NCBI GenBank assembly: GCA_021396245.1
Contig: WNYE01000005.1
Span: 620,001 to 684,000 of the forward strand
Reading direction: 5' to 3'
DNA length: 64,000 bases
Source of the DNA: Sporothrix humicola
Lineage: Eukaryota > Ascomycota > Sordariomycetes > Ophiostomatales > Ophiostomataceae
In this document: positions 44,471 through 57,600 of the stretch, piece by piece
How the letters are laid out: every line of letters starts with the position of its first letter
How positions within the stretch are numbered: position 1 is the first letter of the stretch
The notes under the pieces: model-generated
What the model was told of the DNA's origin: nothing
Seen by the model: only the letters and a program-made list of their open reading frames with translations
Database searches by the model: none
Program-made: the position numbers and the translations under genes

Positions 44471-46587
44471 GGCGTGAGCGAAGATGTAGTTTGCGTCGCC
44501 GTGGTGGCCTCTCGAGGTTTGAGGTGGAGGCGTGACCTCGATATTTCTATTTGGTGTAGTCCTCGTCCGCCGGCGAAATTTTTGTGAAATCCAGTTTCTT
44601 GAGAAGTGGTGTGAGGTTGAGTTGCGGTGTTCAGTTCGTCGTCGGTTGTTTACTTGCGTGTCGTCGATCCAGCCAGTCGTGTAAGCCAGGGATCTAGGTG
44701 TTTCCGAGATTTGTACAAAGACCAGGCGCCAGGTACGAGTACAATAAACAAAATAGACAGTAACCAAAAATCAAATCGATAGGAAATCAAAATAGGAAAT
44801 CAAAAATCAAAATCAAAACGACCGTGGAATGTAAAGGTGTAAGGTGTAAGAAAGGGAAAAAGACACAAAAAGACAACAGAATGACAAAACGTAAAAAGAG
44901 AAGTCCAGGAAGACAACGGTAGTTTTTCCCAGGAAATCCCCCAGCATGGGGGGTTGCAAGCGTGCAAAGGGGGTCCCGTCCCCGTTCACAGAAAAGGTCC
45001 ACGAAGTCAGAAAGCGTATCCAAAGTGTCGTCCACACAGGCGGACAGTCGCAAAAACTGCAAAAACACGCAGGGGCAGCAGGGGATCGTCCCTCTTTTTT
45101 TCTCTTTGTTCTTTTCTTTCCCACCCCCTGTGTTTCTTTTTTAGTCGACGGCCGGCAGTGTGGGCTAGGCTGGTCTGCTGTCAAGCCTTCTTTTTTTTTC
45201 CTGCACAAGAGTTGCGTGTCTCTCTCGTGGATGGATCTTGTATTTCGTGGGTTTGGAGGTGGTCTTTGCTTCCCGTTCTCCTCCTTCGTTTCTCTCTTGT
45301 CGAGTCTTTTTTCTCTTCTGATGTCTCTCGTTGTCTCGCCCCGGCCTGTGCTTTTGCACTTTTCGGCGCGCTATCGAGCTATCGAGTGGGCTGGTGTGGA
45401 CTAGACCAGGGGTCAAGCGTGGGCAGACGGCGTAGCGCTTCCCAGCGTGGCCGAGGGCTCGCGCGCGGCGCCGTGCTAGCGTGGTGGTAGTGTGCTGACA
45501 GCGAGGGACTGGGAGGTGAAAAAAAAACAAAAAAGAAACCCAGCAGTCGGGGGGCATATCCGTGCCCCGGGCAGGGCAAGAGAAGGAGAAAAAGGTGGTG
45601 TGCTGGTACTTTGGCTCTTCTGTGAGTCTTTTCTCAACTCTAGTCTGGCCGAGGGCTAAACCGCCAGGCAGTTTGACCATGGGCTCGGCCCACGCGCTAG
45701 GACGCTTGTAACGGTGGCGGACAGCGGAAATGAGGAGACAGGGGTTTTGCAGTGGAGACGCAGGTACAACGAGCTATCGTTTTTACTTTCTTTTTTGTGG
45801 TTTTCTTTTCTTTTTCTTGTGGCTTCGGGTGTGGGAAGCACTGAAGGGTGGGTGGTGCCGTGGTTGGTGGTCGTTGGTGGTTGGATGTTGGTTTTTGTGC
45901 AGCTGTTAGTGCTGGCTGGTGTGTGTGTTGGAAGATGCAAGTTCTTAGGTCTTGGACGGAGTATTTATGAGGTTGTTCTCGATGCTGGGATATCTCCTTG
46001 TTATCGAAGCATTTGCACGTGTCAAAACGGGGGGATTGTGAGAACAGGCAGGCGCGACGGACAGGGGACAGGCAGAAACGGAGAAGGGTCGCCAAACGGA
46101 AGGCACCTCCCAAGGAGATGATGTCAGTTCAGGTTGTGTTTCTGAGTGTTGTCACGTCGCGGGCGGGGAGGGTAGGCGCGACAGAGGGGACGAGCGTCAG
46201 TTGCGTAAAGTGGTTTGGCCGTGGTTCGAGGGGAAAGAGGCAGGAGTGCAAGGCAGGGAAGGAACGGAAGAGCGTCACGATGCACGGAAGAGAGGCAAGG
46301 CAAGCACGATGGGATATATACAGATACAGAGTGCGACATCTACTGAGCACAATGGAAGGCATACAAGAGACAAGACAGACGGGTAGTTGCGACCGGGACA
46401 GCTCTTTCCTTGTTCTCTTGAAGAAAGGCTGGTGGCCGTTATTGCGGGAAGCTGCATATTCTGTATGCGAAGCGGGCATCGAAATAAAAGCCATAAAGTC
46501 GCAAGATAGCTCCTTTCTTGTGTGTAAAGTAAGAGGCAAGAGACACAAAGGGGCAAAAAGGAAAGCGCATGTCTCAGTCTCAAAATA

Positions 46588-46640
46588 GAGGAAAGAGGCA
46601 GGAGGCAGGAGGCAAGAGGCAGGAAGCAAGAACCAAGAGG
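46588..46640. repeat. GGCAGGA-type purine minisatellite (copy 1)
   Basis: Degenerate tandem AGGCAGG/AGGCAAG units, including GGCAGGAGGCAGGAGGC at 46597-46613. The 16-bp core also occurs at 48989-49004 in the same orientation. Confidence 0.7.
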
Positions 46641-48981
46641 CGGTGGAGGAGTATCGTGCAGCACAAGCGCAATGCAGGTGCAGATGTCCTTATTCCTTAA
46701 CTTCATTTTTTCGTCCCGTCTATCTTGTCTTGTTCGCATATGACGCTCCGCAGACATGAACGCAGCGCACGGAGGGAAACGAGGGGAACAGTCGACAAGG
46801 CATGCATGAGAGTCCTGCAGAACCATGCGAACCACTCTAGGGTGCACGGCAGAAAAGCATCCGTCATCGAAGAGCACGAATCACAACAAAGAAGATGGCT
46901 TTAGACGTCAACAAAGGTAAGCAAAAACACAGCCATCTCACAGCAAACAACAGAATAACTGGACAGACAAGAGCAATAACCCGGAACTGAAGGCATAGCA
47001 ATGTCGCATGCATACGAGCGGCAGGCGTCGGCAAGAGGAAAAGGACGGCAACCGGTGTACCTTTGTCAATCTGGATCAGCTGAGCATGGCTCTCCAAGGG
47101 AAAGCCTCGAGGGTTCAATTAAAAGCGAGACATACAACGAAAAATCCTCGAAATACCAGGTCAGTGGACTCGATGAGGAATGCCGGTGCACGCGATACGA
47201 CACAAGAAAAAGAAGAAAAGACCACAAGGTAAACGAGGGTCTGGACACTAGATTGGGGGATTATCAGCGGAGACGGTGAGACATCACTTGACACCGGTGG
47301 CTGGCTGTTCGTTTCTTTCTTTTGGCATTGACAGCTGCAGACAACTCGGTGGCAAAGACGAAGCTCAGCTCTCCTCGATTCCAAAGCCAATCAATGGACG
47401 AGAGCTACCCAGTCTGCACGACAAGCGATTCAATGCCGATATCGAAGATGCGGCAATGGCGACCCGATGTCGTGAGATGATACACAGCAAGACTCAAGAA
47501 GACACAAGGAAGACGGGATGCTGTCACAAGGACTCTCCGTGTTCGCTGCATCGATGCTGTTGCAGGGTCCTGGTTGGCTGTCAACAGCCACTTGTGCGCC
47601 AGTGTGCGACAGGATAGTATGTGAGATACGACCGAGAAACGACGTCAACACCAGTCCAGTCCTCGTGTGCAACATTCGAGGAATCTGCATTTGCATTTGC
47701 ACTTGCATCTGCAGACAAGCAGTCCTGAAGGCAACCCTCTGCTGCAGGTCCCATGGCATTTGTGATGTGAAGCATGCAGGGCTATCACTCAGTCACTTTT
47801 ACACAGTATAACCAAGATCAGTGACGACAGTTGCGAAACTGCGACGTCTCTGCGGATGTTGCACAGCTTGGATGTCTTGCCTGACGACGGACAAAACGGA
47901 TAAATATGCCAATGGCCAACGGTCTGTCATACCCTGTGCGATATAGATTGCCTCGTATATCACGACATGCGCCAACACCCAATTTCGCGTCCAGTGATAG
48001 CCATACCATCCTGCCAATATAGCCTGCAGCGCGTCCGTTGCGCCGTTGCTCCGGGATAGGCAATGTCATGGCGACCGTTAGGATGAGGATCGCATTTTAT
48101 GTTTTTTTTGAGGGTACATATCTGCACTAAATCCCATCGTATCGCAAACACGACAATCCGAGCGCAAGACGACCAGGCGACCGTTATTTATTGGGCACTA
48201 CGACATATTTCTTTCGACAACAACCCAGCACATATGTCCACCAAATAATACCTCGGGAGTCTCGCCGGAGAAAAACGACGAGCCTTGAAAAGAAAGGAAA
48301 GCCTTCATCCTTCCCAAGCTCGCCCCAAGACAAAAACAGAGAAAGGTCAATGCAACGCAGTCAATCGTTACCAATGTCCGAAGGCGTGGATATGAAGACG
48401 TCCAACGGTCCTCATCCTCTCCACTCTGTTCCTCTGAGCCCCTGCCGTCATCGCCTTGTTTGTACGATTTCATGTCCATCACTATTCACAGCCTGACAGC
48501 TGCCAAATCCCGTTGTGAAAACTCTGTCGACAGGATCAGTCCACGAATCCTCGAGTTCGTATCGAGCATCTCGATCATTCCATGGCAATTCCCACGACGC
48601 TTTCCACGACGCCTTTGAGCAAGTTTGTTTTCTGTCTGACGAGGCATTCCTTCGTGTATTTCGTACACATTTTTCGCACGTCGTCAATCCCAGGCTGACT
48701 TTGACATCAAGCCCTGTTTTCTTTTGTAACTCCTTCTTTCTTCCACATCCTGCCTCCTTGCCCACTTCTGTACCCCCCTGTATCCTTGTCAGGTTCCCCG
48801 TTGTTCTCCGTCCTCTGGCCTCGAGCTACGTACCGCCCGCCCGCCCCATCCATCGTCCCCATTGCCGAGCATGGCCCTGACCTGGTCAGATACCCGCAAA
48901 ACGTCTGTTCCCACTGATGTGCGTGTTTTCTATCCCAAAACGTGCAGATTGTGAAACAGAAAGGACAGCAAAAAAAGTCGA

Positions 48982-49015
48982 GCAGGAAGGCAGGAGGCAG
49001 GAGGTAAGGAGGCAG
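48982..49015. repeat. GGCAGGA-type purine minisatellite (copy 2)
   Basis: Tandem GGCAGGA/GGTAAGGA units sharing the 16-bp core GGCAGGAGGCAGGAGG (48989-49004) with the copy about 2.4 kb to the left. Confidence 0.65.
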
Positions 49016-51013
49016 AGAGAATGAAAGAAACAAAACGAAAAGAAGAAAAGGAAAATTTTGAGATTTTCCGACAAGAAAAGCCTCGCTTTTGATCTCAAAG
49101 AAAATTAATTTGCTGCTGCAGGATTGTCGCTGACTGCAGCTTTCGGAAGAGGTATTTATTTCGCGATGCGTAAAGTATCTTCCGTCTACACAGTATTTCA
49201 AGACATACAGAACGACTTACAGAGGACAAGTAAACATCCACGTTGAAGAATGCTGGGAAAGTACTTTGCATCATGGTTCTTCACCAAATAAAACGTATGT
49301 CTTCTCATTCTTGAGACGTCGCATTTTACTCTGAAGGCAAGATATTCACGAATGAAAATCAATTTGGTATTATTTAAATGGCCGTCTGTGTTCCTGTCTC
49401 TTCTCATCCAACAGCGAGCCGAATTTCCTTTTCCTCTGGCTATTTAATTACCCCCTGCTGATTTCTCTTCATGTTGGTTGGCCGCACAGACAGCAGTTGC
49501 TCAGTATTTCGTTACTTCATTCCCTTCATTCCCATCGCCATGTCCTACTCTGTAAATTCGTTAAATTCGTTTAAATTCGCCTTTGCCTCTCACCCAACTG
49601 AAAATAGATTACCTGTTCGCGTTTCGTTGCGACGATGTGACTGTGACCATATTTTCACTTTCAACTACAGCGTATCCCTTGTCCCCTTTTCATCTTCTGC
49701 AGGCACATCGCATCTGGTCACATTACTGCGTATCTCTGGGCCTTTGGCACGGCCTCTGAAAGACGATTGTCGGTTGTCCGTCTGCAAAGATTGCTTTCAC
49801 GATCTCGCCGCAACTCGCCATTCACATCGTCCAACGGTCATTGTTCCTAAAAATAAAAGACAAAAGGACACCAAAATAAATTCGCCGTAAGTGCCTCGAG
49901 AAGCAAGGCGCATGTCCTTGGGACAAGACGGCCCAGAGGGACCCCAAACCCTGATGCGGCGCTTAGAGGCCGTGGCAAAGCAGGCAAAACAGGCCAACGG
50001 ACAGGGACATGCACTCTACTTGAGTAAAAAAGAGCCTTTCCAACAGCCTACTCTGCAGCTGATACAGGGTGATTCGCCAATGTGTTTCGATTTTCGCTCA
50101 TCAGCAAACAAACCGGGCGATCCTGGCTGATCACGAACATGATCATGGGATTCTCTGTACTTTTTCTTTTTGTCGGTGAGTTCATGGGCGTTTCTTGTGC
50201 GTTCCTTGGGGCGTTTGGGTTCGTTTGGGTTCGTTTGGGGCGCGTGATGCAGTGAGGCGATGAGGAGAAAAGACGAGAGCGGTTCAAGATGTACAGGGGT
50301 CAGTACATTTGGACTTGCACTTCACCATTGCCATCTCGGTCCGCCTCTTCGATGCTCTGACCTCTGCCCATCTATGTCGGACAGCCTCTCTATCCTCGTT
50401 TGCATTTTCCCGGTCGACGGTCTACTCTACCACAGTACTCTGTATTCCCCAGAAGTAATACACCCAGAAAGTAAATGTACGTGCTCAACAGTGGTAATGG
50501 GCTGGTCGCATTGCATCGTGGCTCGGTAAGCTGGTAATACTTGGTGCTCAATAAGAAGGAAAAGAGGCCCCTGCTCAATCCCATCCCCCCTCCTTTTTCA
50601 TTCACATCCATGATCCATCCCGCGGAGGGGTCGTGAAAAGGAGGGGAAGATGAGCGAGAGACGCGTTTTGTTTCGAGATTGACGCGTTTTGTCGTGTTAT
50701 TTTGTTTTTGTTCTGGTTGTTGACGTTGGAGGCGATGATGCTTCACTTGGGGAAATCCGTGTGGTGATATGCTCTATTATGAGAGTAGCCCAGAAAACGC
50801 CAGTGCTATGTGTATTGCACAGAGAATATAACAGGAGAATAATAAACACAATGGGAAGGAACAAAAATGCAAGTAAAATCAATGTGAGCTGGGTACAGTC
50901 GGCGCTCTCCAAAACAAAAACAAAAAAGGATGATATGATTAGGTATCACAACATTGCAAAATCAAAGGCTCGGAAAACACACACAATCTCCATGCTTTTA
51001 GCCTCTCCGGTGT

Positions 51014-53250
51014 CTACTCCTCGGACTGCCCACCGCCCCAGACGTTCCTAAACTCGTCGCCTTCCAGGTTGTAGGTTGGTGTTGTTGTCTCGACGGCCGG
51101 GCTAGCATTGTCGTTGTCCTCGTCGTCGTCGTTCCGCCGCCACAGCCGCAGCGACTCATTATCTTCACTCGGCGCGGCCTGGTCATAGCCATGACCTCGG
51201 TTGTCGACCAGCGAGCCGTCCTCCTTTTGCAAGAGTGGTGCTGCTGCAGCTTCAGCTGTGTCATTTGTCGCCTTTGCCTTTGCTGGGGCGTCACTCTTGG
51301 AGCTCGACGTCTTCTTTGACTTGTCCGACTTGCTCTGTTTTGGTGCAGGAGTCTGCGACTGTGATTGTGTCTGTACTGGTGCAGGCTGGGCGACCGGCTG
51401 CTTCTGCTTGCCCTTGCCCTTCTTCTTCTTGGAGACGACGACGGCTTCAGGGGCGTTCTGGTTAGCAGCCACATCTCTTGGTCTGCCGCTGTCGCTGCCT
51501 CTGCCAGTCCCAGACTCGCCACCGCTCGCGCTGCTGTTTGTGTTGCTTCGCCGGGGAGGTGCGCCGCTGGTATCAGGTGTCGCCGGCGACACGGGCGAGT
51601 AGTATCCCGGCACAGGCTCGTAGGCACCGCCAAACTCAGTGGTCCGCCACCGGGCTGCCCTCGACGGAACATTGGCCGGCACGACTGGGTAGTTCCAGTC
51701 GCCGTACTCGAGCTTGCGCGCCTTGGTGTAGAGCTCCTCCATGTCCTCGTCGAGCGTCAGCTCGCCAAGGTCGTTTGCGCTCTGCGAGCGTGAATTGCTC
51801 CGGCTCGGGCCGGCGCTGCCACCACCACCATTACTGGAGCCCCCATTGTTGCCGTTCCCGTTCCCACCACCCAGCAGCGGCGTGTAAGGATCCGCCTCGT
51901 TGGCGTTAATCCGGTCCGGGCTCGGGATCCAGTACTTACCCTTGCCGCCCCGCTCGTAGCGCATGCCGGCCTTGAGCCGTGCGACGCGCGAGCGCGAGTC
52001 GGCGTGGGCCATGATCTTGTCGTTGGAGTCAAAGTCGCGGTAGGCATAGTTGTCGCCGCGGAACGTGAGCTTGGAGTCTTCAATCAAGTCGCGAATACCG
52101 AAGGCGTCGCGCATGGCATACTTGACAGGCATGCGCGCCGCCGATACGGTGTCGTCGGCATAGTCCTGCCACGAGAAGGCGTACCAGTGGGCAATGGCGA
52201 ACCCGGGCATCTCAATGCAGATCAGGGCATCCTGGATGGCGGCTGCCAGGTTGTCCGGCGTGTAGCCTTCGACATTGTCCGGCAGGGCGCCCAAAAACAC
52301 CAGGATGGACAACAAAAATCCTTGCCAGTACGAGGCAAAGATGATGAGCTTGACACACAGGAACTTGGGCACCGGCCGGAAGGGCGTCAGGTCCTTGTGC
52401 ATGCAGACCCAGAAGAGGCCCAGCGAGTACAGGCTGATGGTGACACTGAGGTTATAGATAATGCCACTCCAAAAGTAGCCCGACTTGAGACCAATGTAGC
52501 CCTCCTGGTACGTGCCGGTGGCCTTCATGATGATGGCGGCAATGCCCAGCACCGGCTTGAGCCAGGCGTATTGCAGGATGCCGCGCTTGATGGCCAAAAA
52601 GGAGTGTGGGTCGGAGATATCGACGGGCGGCAGAACATGGTTCATCGGCCAGAGATGGGAGACGGGTTCGCGGCCGTGGGTCATGATGATGAGCGAGCGC
52701 TCACCGCCGAGGTAGTTGATAAGTAGTTGGAAGAATGTGTAGATGGTGAAGGCCTGGAAGGAGTGTCAGCAAATTGTCAACTCGAAGATCCAGCGGAATA
52801 AGTCAACAAACCTCGTAGATGTCACGAATGGGATCGAGGAATTGGGCGGCGGTCGTCGAGATCATGCTCGCAAAGGAGGATATGGAGTAGATGGGGACCC
52901 TGTACAGTCAGTATAGGTTTGCATAGTCGAAAGGTGGGGGATTGTCGGCCGAAACATACATCAGGAGAATGCGGACAACATATCGCTGAAGGAGAGGCTT
53001 GCGGTAGTTTTTTCTAGTGATGTTAGAGCTTATCGATGAGGTGGACGACAGCAACATGGAAGCTTACAGTTGAAGCCAAATAGACCTATAGAGAAAGGAG
53101 TGGTTAGCAGATAGTCCACCGATGACATCGCGATATCAAGAATCCCCAAAGCAGGACTTACACGATCGACATCAGCGTCGCGGCCAGCGATGCAGCTCCG
53201 GCCACGATCACCGTGGCCTCGGTCAGCTTCTGGCCCGTTCCCCCGACCAT
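51014..53250 (-). CDS. TMEM184/DUF300 multi-pass membrane protein (Hfl1 type)
   Basis: Five exons (53250-53162, 53085-53068, 53013-52960, 52899-52812, 52753-51014) give 662 aa. Introns are 76, 54, 60 and 58 bp with GTAAGT, GTAAGC, GTATGT and GTTTGT donors. Exon 2 is only 18 nt. The spliced N-terminal region reads without break through the family core: SIWLQL|KNYRKPLLQRYVVRILL, then VPIYSISSFASMISTTAAQF, LDPIRDIYEAFTIYTFFQLL and GGERSLIIMTHGREPVSHLW. About seven membrane helices lie in residues 1-330. The C-terminal half is disordered, with a KKKKGKGKQKQP patch and Ser/Asp-rich end. Fission yeast Hfl1 and budding yeast Ykr051w belong to this family; Hfl1 sits in the vacuole membrane and binds Atg8. 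Orthology is likely but not proven, so no symbol is given. Confidence 0.93.
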
Positions 53251-54676
53251 GGTCGCGGCAGATGGGTGTTCGCAGGTAGAAATGTGCAAGGCTGGGAAGA
53301 TGCACGGCCGTGAGAAAGGTGGCGATGTCGGGAGTCGAGAATCTCGGATCGCGGATCAGACGCGTCCCGATCGAGGACGACGAATTGGGCGATAGCGAAA
53401 GGGGCGAAGAGAAAGAAAGGGCTACAGAGCCGCCGCTGGATCGCTTTTTGCACGGACCTAAGCCTCGAAATGCATCGTTGGGAGGCAGTGTCGAAATCGG
53501 TAGGGCACGAAAGAAGAATCACCGGTGGTCGGTGGATGGCGATGCGTCGTTCCGGTTTAATGTGGCAGCCTGGCTTGCGTCGTCGGTCGCCTTTCCTTTG
53601 TACATAAAGACTGGTTGATGACGACAAGGACCAGACGGCAGGAGCTGTCTGCATCTGCATGGCGTATGTTGCGCTGTAATTTGCTGTGTGCATTAGCGTG
53701 TCCCAGCCCAAGCACCCGCTGATAAGATCTTATCAGCCAGTTTTGATAGGCGGCCCTTACCTGCTAAATTGAACCGCTGGCATGCCACGCGTAGTAGCTG
53801 TCTGCACATCACAAGAGCTCACAAATGCGCTAAAGATCGCCAATAGCTTTCGTCTGAACACATGTTAGGACAACATTCATCTTCATGTTTTCGTTGGGTT
53901 TTGAGCTTGTCGAATTAATGATACTCTCTGTGTCCTTTCATAGTTAATCTTCTTCATCTTTCTGAGATGTTTTATCGTTTGAATTATTTTTATATGGTAT
54001 TTATTTTGGTTATTATTACTTTTTTTTTTTTCAAAAAAATAAAAAGAACAGAAAAAAAAATCGACATACTTCATCATGAAGGAATGTCTGTTTGTAGAGC
54101 TGGGACTACCCATAAGCATGACCTCAACAAAACCAAAAATGAAGAATAGAAACAAAAAACTTCCGTTAACTAAAGTGTAAATATTCTCCTGACTGTTACA
54201 ACATATCGAAGTTGACTGGCATAAATTATCGAATGCCGCATGTGGAGAAGCCCCTAAACTCGGAGCACTCCGAGTACCCAAAGAAGTAGGAACGCACTTG
54301 CCAAGGTTCCGCCTTAGCCTGTGCTTGCGCCAGTCGTTCTTTCCCCTAAATCGCGACTACAGCCTTATTGCGACGCGCTATCGCCAATAAAGCTCCCTAC
54401 CAAGCAAGGCAAGACCAAGGCTGCGCGGTTGCCGAAATTCCACATGCTCATAACGTGGTTCAGAGTACGACTACGATCTAAGATACATTGATCTCCCTAC
54501 TATCACGACAATTCCAATTGTGATTCGACCACCCGACGACGCCCAATCCCACACCCGGCGGACAATGCACAGTTAGCTACCCTGTTATGGCGTTTAGACT
54601 GCGTGTCGAAGCAGTGCAGCCAACACCACTGGCCGAGAATTGAAAGGGGCCCGATTGGGTGACCTGACATCATATC
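53251..54676. other. Divergent promoter region between the DUF300 gene and CSF1
   Basis: No gene is supported in 1.4 kb. Contents are the DUF300 leader (53251-53620), a perfect 20-bp palindrome with two GATA sites (53718-53737), an AT-rich patch (about 53880-54180) with facing T and A runs near 54018-54060, and the CSF1 promoter. The last 250 bp are mixed in composition. Confidence 0.5.
53718..53737. promoter_or_regulatory. Perfect 20-bp palindrome with inverted GATA sites
   Basis: GCTGATAAGATCTTATCAGC reads the same on both strands over all 20 bases and contains GATAAG and CTTATC back to back around a central AGATCT. It lies 468 bp upstream of the DUF300 start and about 940 bp upstream of CSF1. 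Such a two-fold symmetric site suits a GATA-factor pair or dimer. Confidence 0.5.
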
Positions 54677-57600
54677 ATGGATTCTGATTTCAACGCCAAC
54701 TCCAACGCGACGCCCATGGACCTCGCCGAGCGCGCCCTCAAGGCCAATGGCGCCCGGTTCAGTGGCGTGTTCCTGGCCTACATTATCACAGCGACATTCC
54801 TGGCCCTCTTCTTTCTGCTGTACTTCAACCGGCTGTTCGCGTCGCTGGTCTCGTGGGCACTGAGAACATGGACGCTGCACCGCTATGGCATCTACATTGA
54901 CGTGCAGGCCGTGCAGTTCTCGCTGCTGGGTGGCCGCGTGTTCTTTGTCGGGCTGCGGTACCACGGCAAGAACGAGACGATCCTGATCCAGAACGGGCAC
55001 ATTACATGGGCCTATTGGCTGCGAAGAGTTCGGCACATTGATTTGGGGAAACGACGCAAGCAGAGGCAGCAAAACGGAAAGGAACCAGAAGCTTCCGCCT
55101 CTTCTTGTGTTGGAGACGACGCCGGCGGACCCGACGGACCCAACGATGCCAACGACGACAGAGTGCACCGCAAGACAAAGCACAAGATCCCGTGCCGGAT
55201 GAATGTGAATTTGGCCGGCCTCGAGTGGTTTGTCTACAATCGAAGTGCCGCGTACGACAGCATTGTGGCCGGCCTGACGGGGATGAACGACTATCCGGGC
55301 GAGGAGGGACAGGACGATAAGAACGAGGACGAATACAACGAAAAACACGACGAAAACAACAACTCTAAACTACCGCGACACAGCGACGATATCCAACATA
55401 AACTACGAAAACGAAGACACAATAATACGGGGGGAGATGACAGTGGAAAGCGGGCGTCGAAACTGGACGCCGATTCATTGTCGTCCGAAGACGGTGATGT
55501 TGACGAAGGAAACGCAGGGGCTTCTGGGGCCGACCATCGAAGAGCAGCGAATGCGGCCGACGACGAGAACGACGCATTGCCAGCATTCCTTCAGCTCTTC
55601 CCCATCCACTTTACCTGCGACAAGGCGGCTGTCGTGATGGGCAATGAGAACACCTCGGGCATTCTCGTTGTCAAGACACAAGTGCTGTCTGGCGAGATCG
55701 ACGCAAAACACACGGAAACTCCCGATCCATATCGCCAAGTCTTCCGCCTGCACTTTCAGAAACCTGTTATTGAGATCCGCGACAACGATGACTACCGCGA
55801 AGATCAGACGAGCCGAGCTGTGCGTGAGCGCCAGATTGCCGAAGACATAGGCCCACTGCCACCGCGCTCATTCTTCCGGCATTATCGGCGAACGGCATAC
55901 AGCCAGTTGCGGAATCTGATGCCCTACTTCCGCAGCTCGGTTGAGTCCTTTACTTCGGCTGACCCACGCGACCCGCCAGCAACGGCGACTTCAGCACGCA
56001 TGCCCGGCTCGAGCCACTGGCAAGGCCTGTCTCGGTATCTGGACGGACCGGGCGGTGACGAAAAGGAACGCTGGGTGGCTTCCGAGTATGCCATGCTCAA
56101 CCCGATTCTCGAGAGCCCGGAGGCGTTCTTGACTATTTACTGGGACTCGGTTGGCAAAGTCACCGTCGGTGCTGTGACGGGACTGCCGGTTTCAGGCGAC
56201 GATGACCGAGGAGGCCGGGGAGGAGGCCTTGACGGCCGCGAAGGCCGCGATAATAATAAAAAGCCCCGTCTCAATATCAACGGAAACGAGCCCTCGCCGG
56301 CTTGGGGTATGGCGGTCTCGATCCGCGGCGGCTCTGTCAACTACGGACCCTGGGCCGACCGCAAGCGTGCCGAGCTGCAGCGTGTTTTCTTCCCCGGTCT
56401 CAGCAAAGACGCCACACCTGCGCGCCGCTTGCCTGTCGGTGCTTTCCGCGTCCCCACGCAGTTCAAGGTCTATGTCGAGCTCGACGACGAAGTCACGTTG
56501 CGTGTCCCGACCCGCGAGGCGTCCAAGAACTGGCGCTTCAAGGGCAAAGACATGGCCACCAAGTTCCGCTCTGCCCGCGACAAGCGCAAAAACCGGTCCC
56601 GGTATAAGAAATCGGAGCCGGCGCCGTCTGCCTCAGGCCAGCGGCCGTATGGCTGGCTCGACATCAAGATTGCCAGCAACGCCACGATCTCGTATTCCAT
56701 GGACATGCTGGCGACAGCCACAGGATTCCGGGCGACGCTAGACTTGGACCTGCCAAAGGTCGAAATCTCGAGCAGTGTCAACCAGGAAGCTTTGTGGCGG
56801 TCTGGGGCCCTGAGGGTTTCGTGTGATCTGTCGACACCTCTCAAATGGAACGCCCTGCGTCAGTGGCGATTCCACATTACCAGCAACGATCTCGAGCTGT
56901 TCTTGCTGCGCGACCACGTTTATCTGTTGACAGATCTGATTGACGACTGGGGCACTGGTCCACCAGCGGAGTATCTGGTCTTTACTCCCTTCCAATATTA
57001 TATCGATCTCTCTCTGCCCAACGTCAAGATGTATTTGAACGTCAACGACGGCAACATTATCAACAACCCCACGAGCATGGACGACAACACGTTCATTATC
57101 ATAGGCAGCCCGCTGCTCGAGGCCTCGGTGTGCATCCCGCTCGACCAGTTCCGTCCGCCGAGCAATGCCATCCCCTTTGATGTTCAGACTGACACTGCCA
57201 CCATCGAGCTGCATGTCCCGCCCTGGAACACGCAGTCCATGTTTGTGCGCAACAAGCACGTCGGCCACCTCAGCATGCTGCACATCGACGGCAAGTACCA
57301 CTATCAAGCAGCCACCGCCCTGAACCTGACCGATACGCTGCTGTTGAATGTTGCCGGCCAGCGTCCGACTTTCAGTGCCTACGGCTTCATGGTGCGCTAC
57401 TTTATCAAGCTCAAGGATAATTATTTCGGTGACGACGTGCACTTTACCACACTCGAAGAGTACCAGGACAATCTGCGCCTCAAAGAGACAGATCCGGATG
57501 CCGAACGTGCCAGCCGTCCGCCACACAAGGCATCCAATGATCTCGATGTGATTCTCAGCGTCCATGCCGACGATCCTAAGATGTTGCTGCCCGCCAATAT

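Larger units (their letters stand above)
44471..51013. other. Large gene-poor block between the PH-domain gene and the DUF300 gene
   Basis: Over 6.5 kb I find no coding sequence with family resemblance, no tRNA or rRNA, and no terminal repeats of a transposon. The first 300 bp are the PH-gene leader; about 1 kb at the right end is the 3' flank of the DUF300 gene. In between, frames are short and low-complexity. Visible structure includes two arrays of GGCAGGA units (46588-46640 and 48982-49015), a TGCATT-type hexamer run (about 47684-47713) and tandem GTTTGGGTTC copies (about 50215-50242). A non-coding transcript is possible but cannot be read from sequence. Confidence 0.45.

Noticed and set aside
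44471..44767. Upstream extension of the PH-domain frame to an ATG at 44767
   Set aside because: The added residues are Arg/Thr-rich and look like translated leader. The ATG at 44470 begins a typical acidic, Ala-rich N-terminus.
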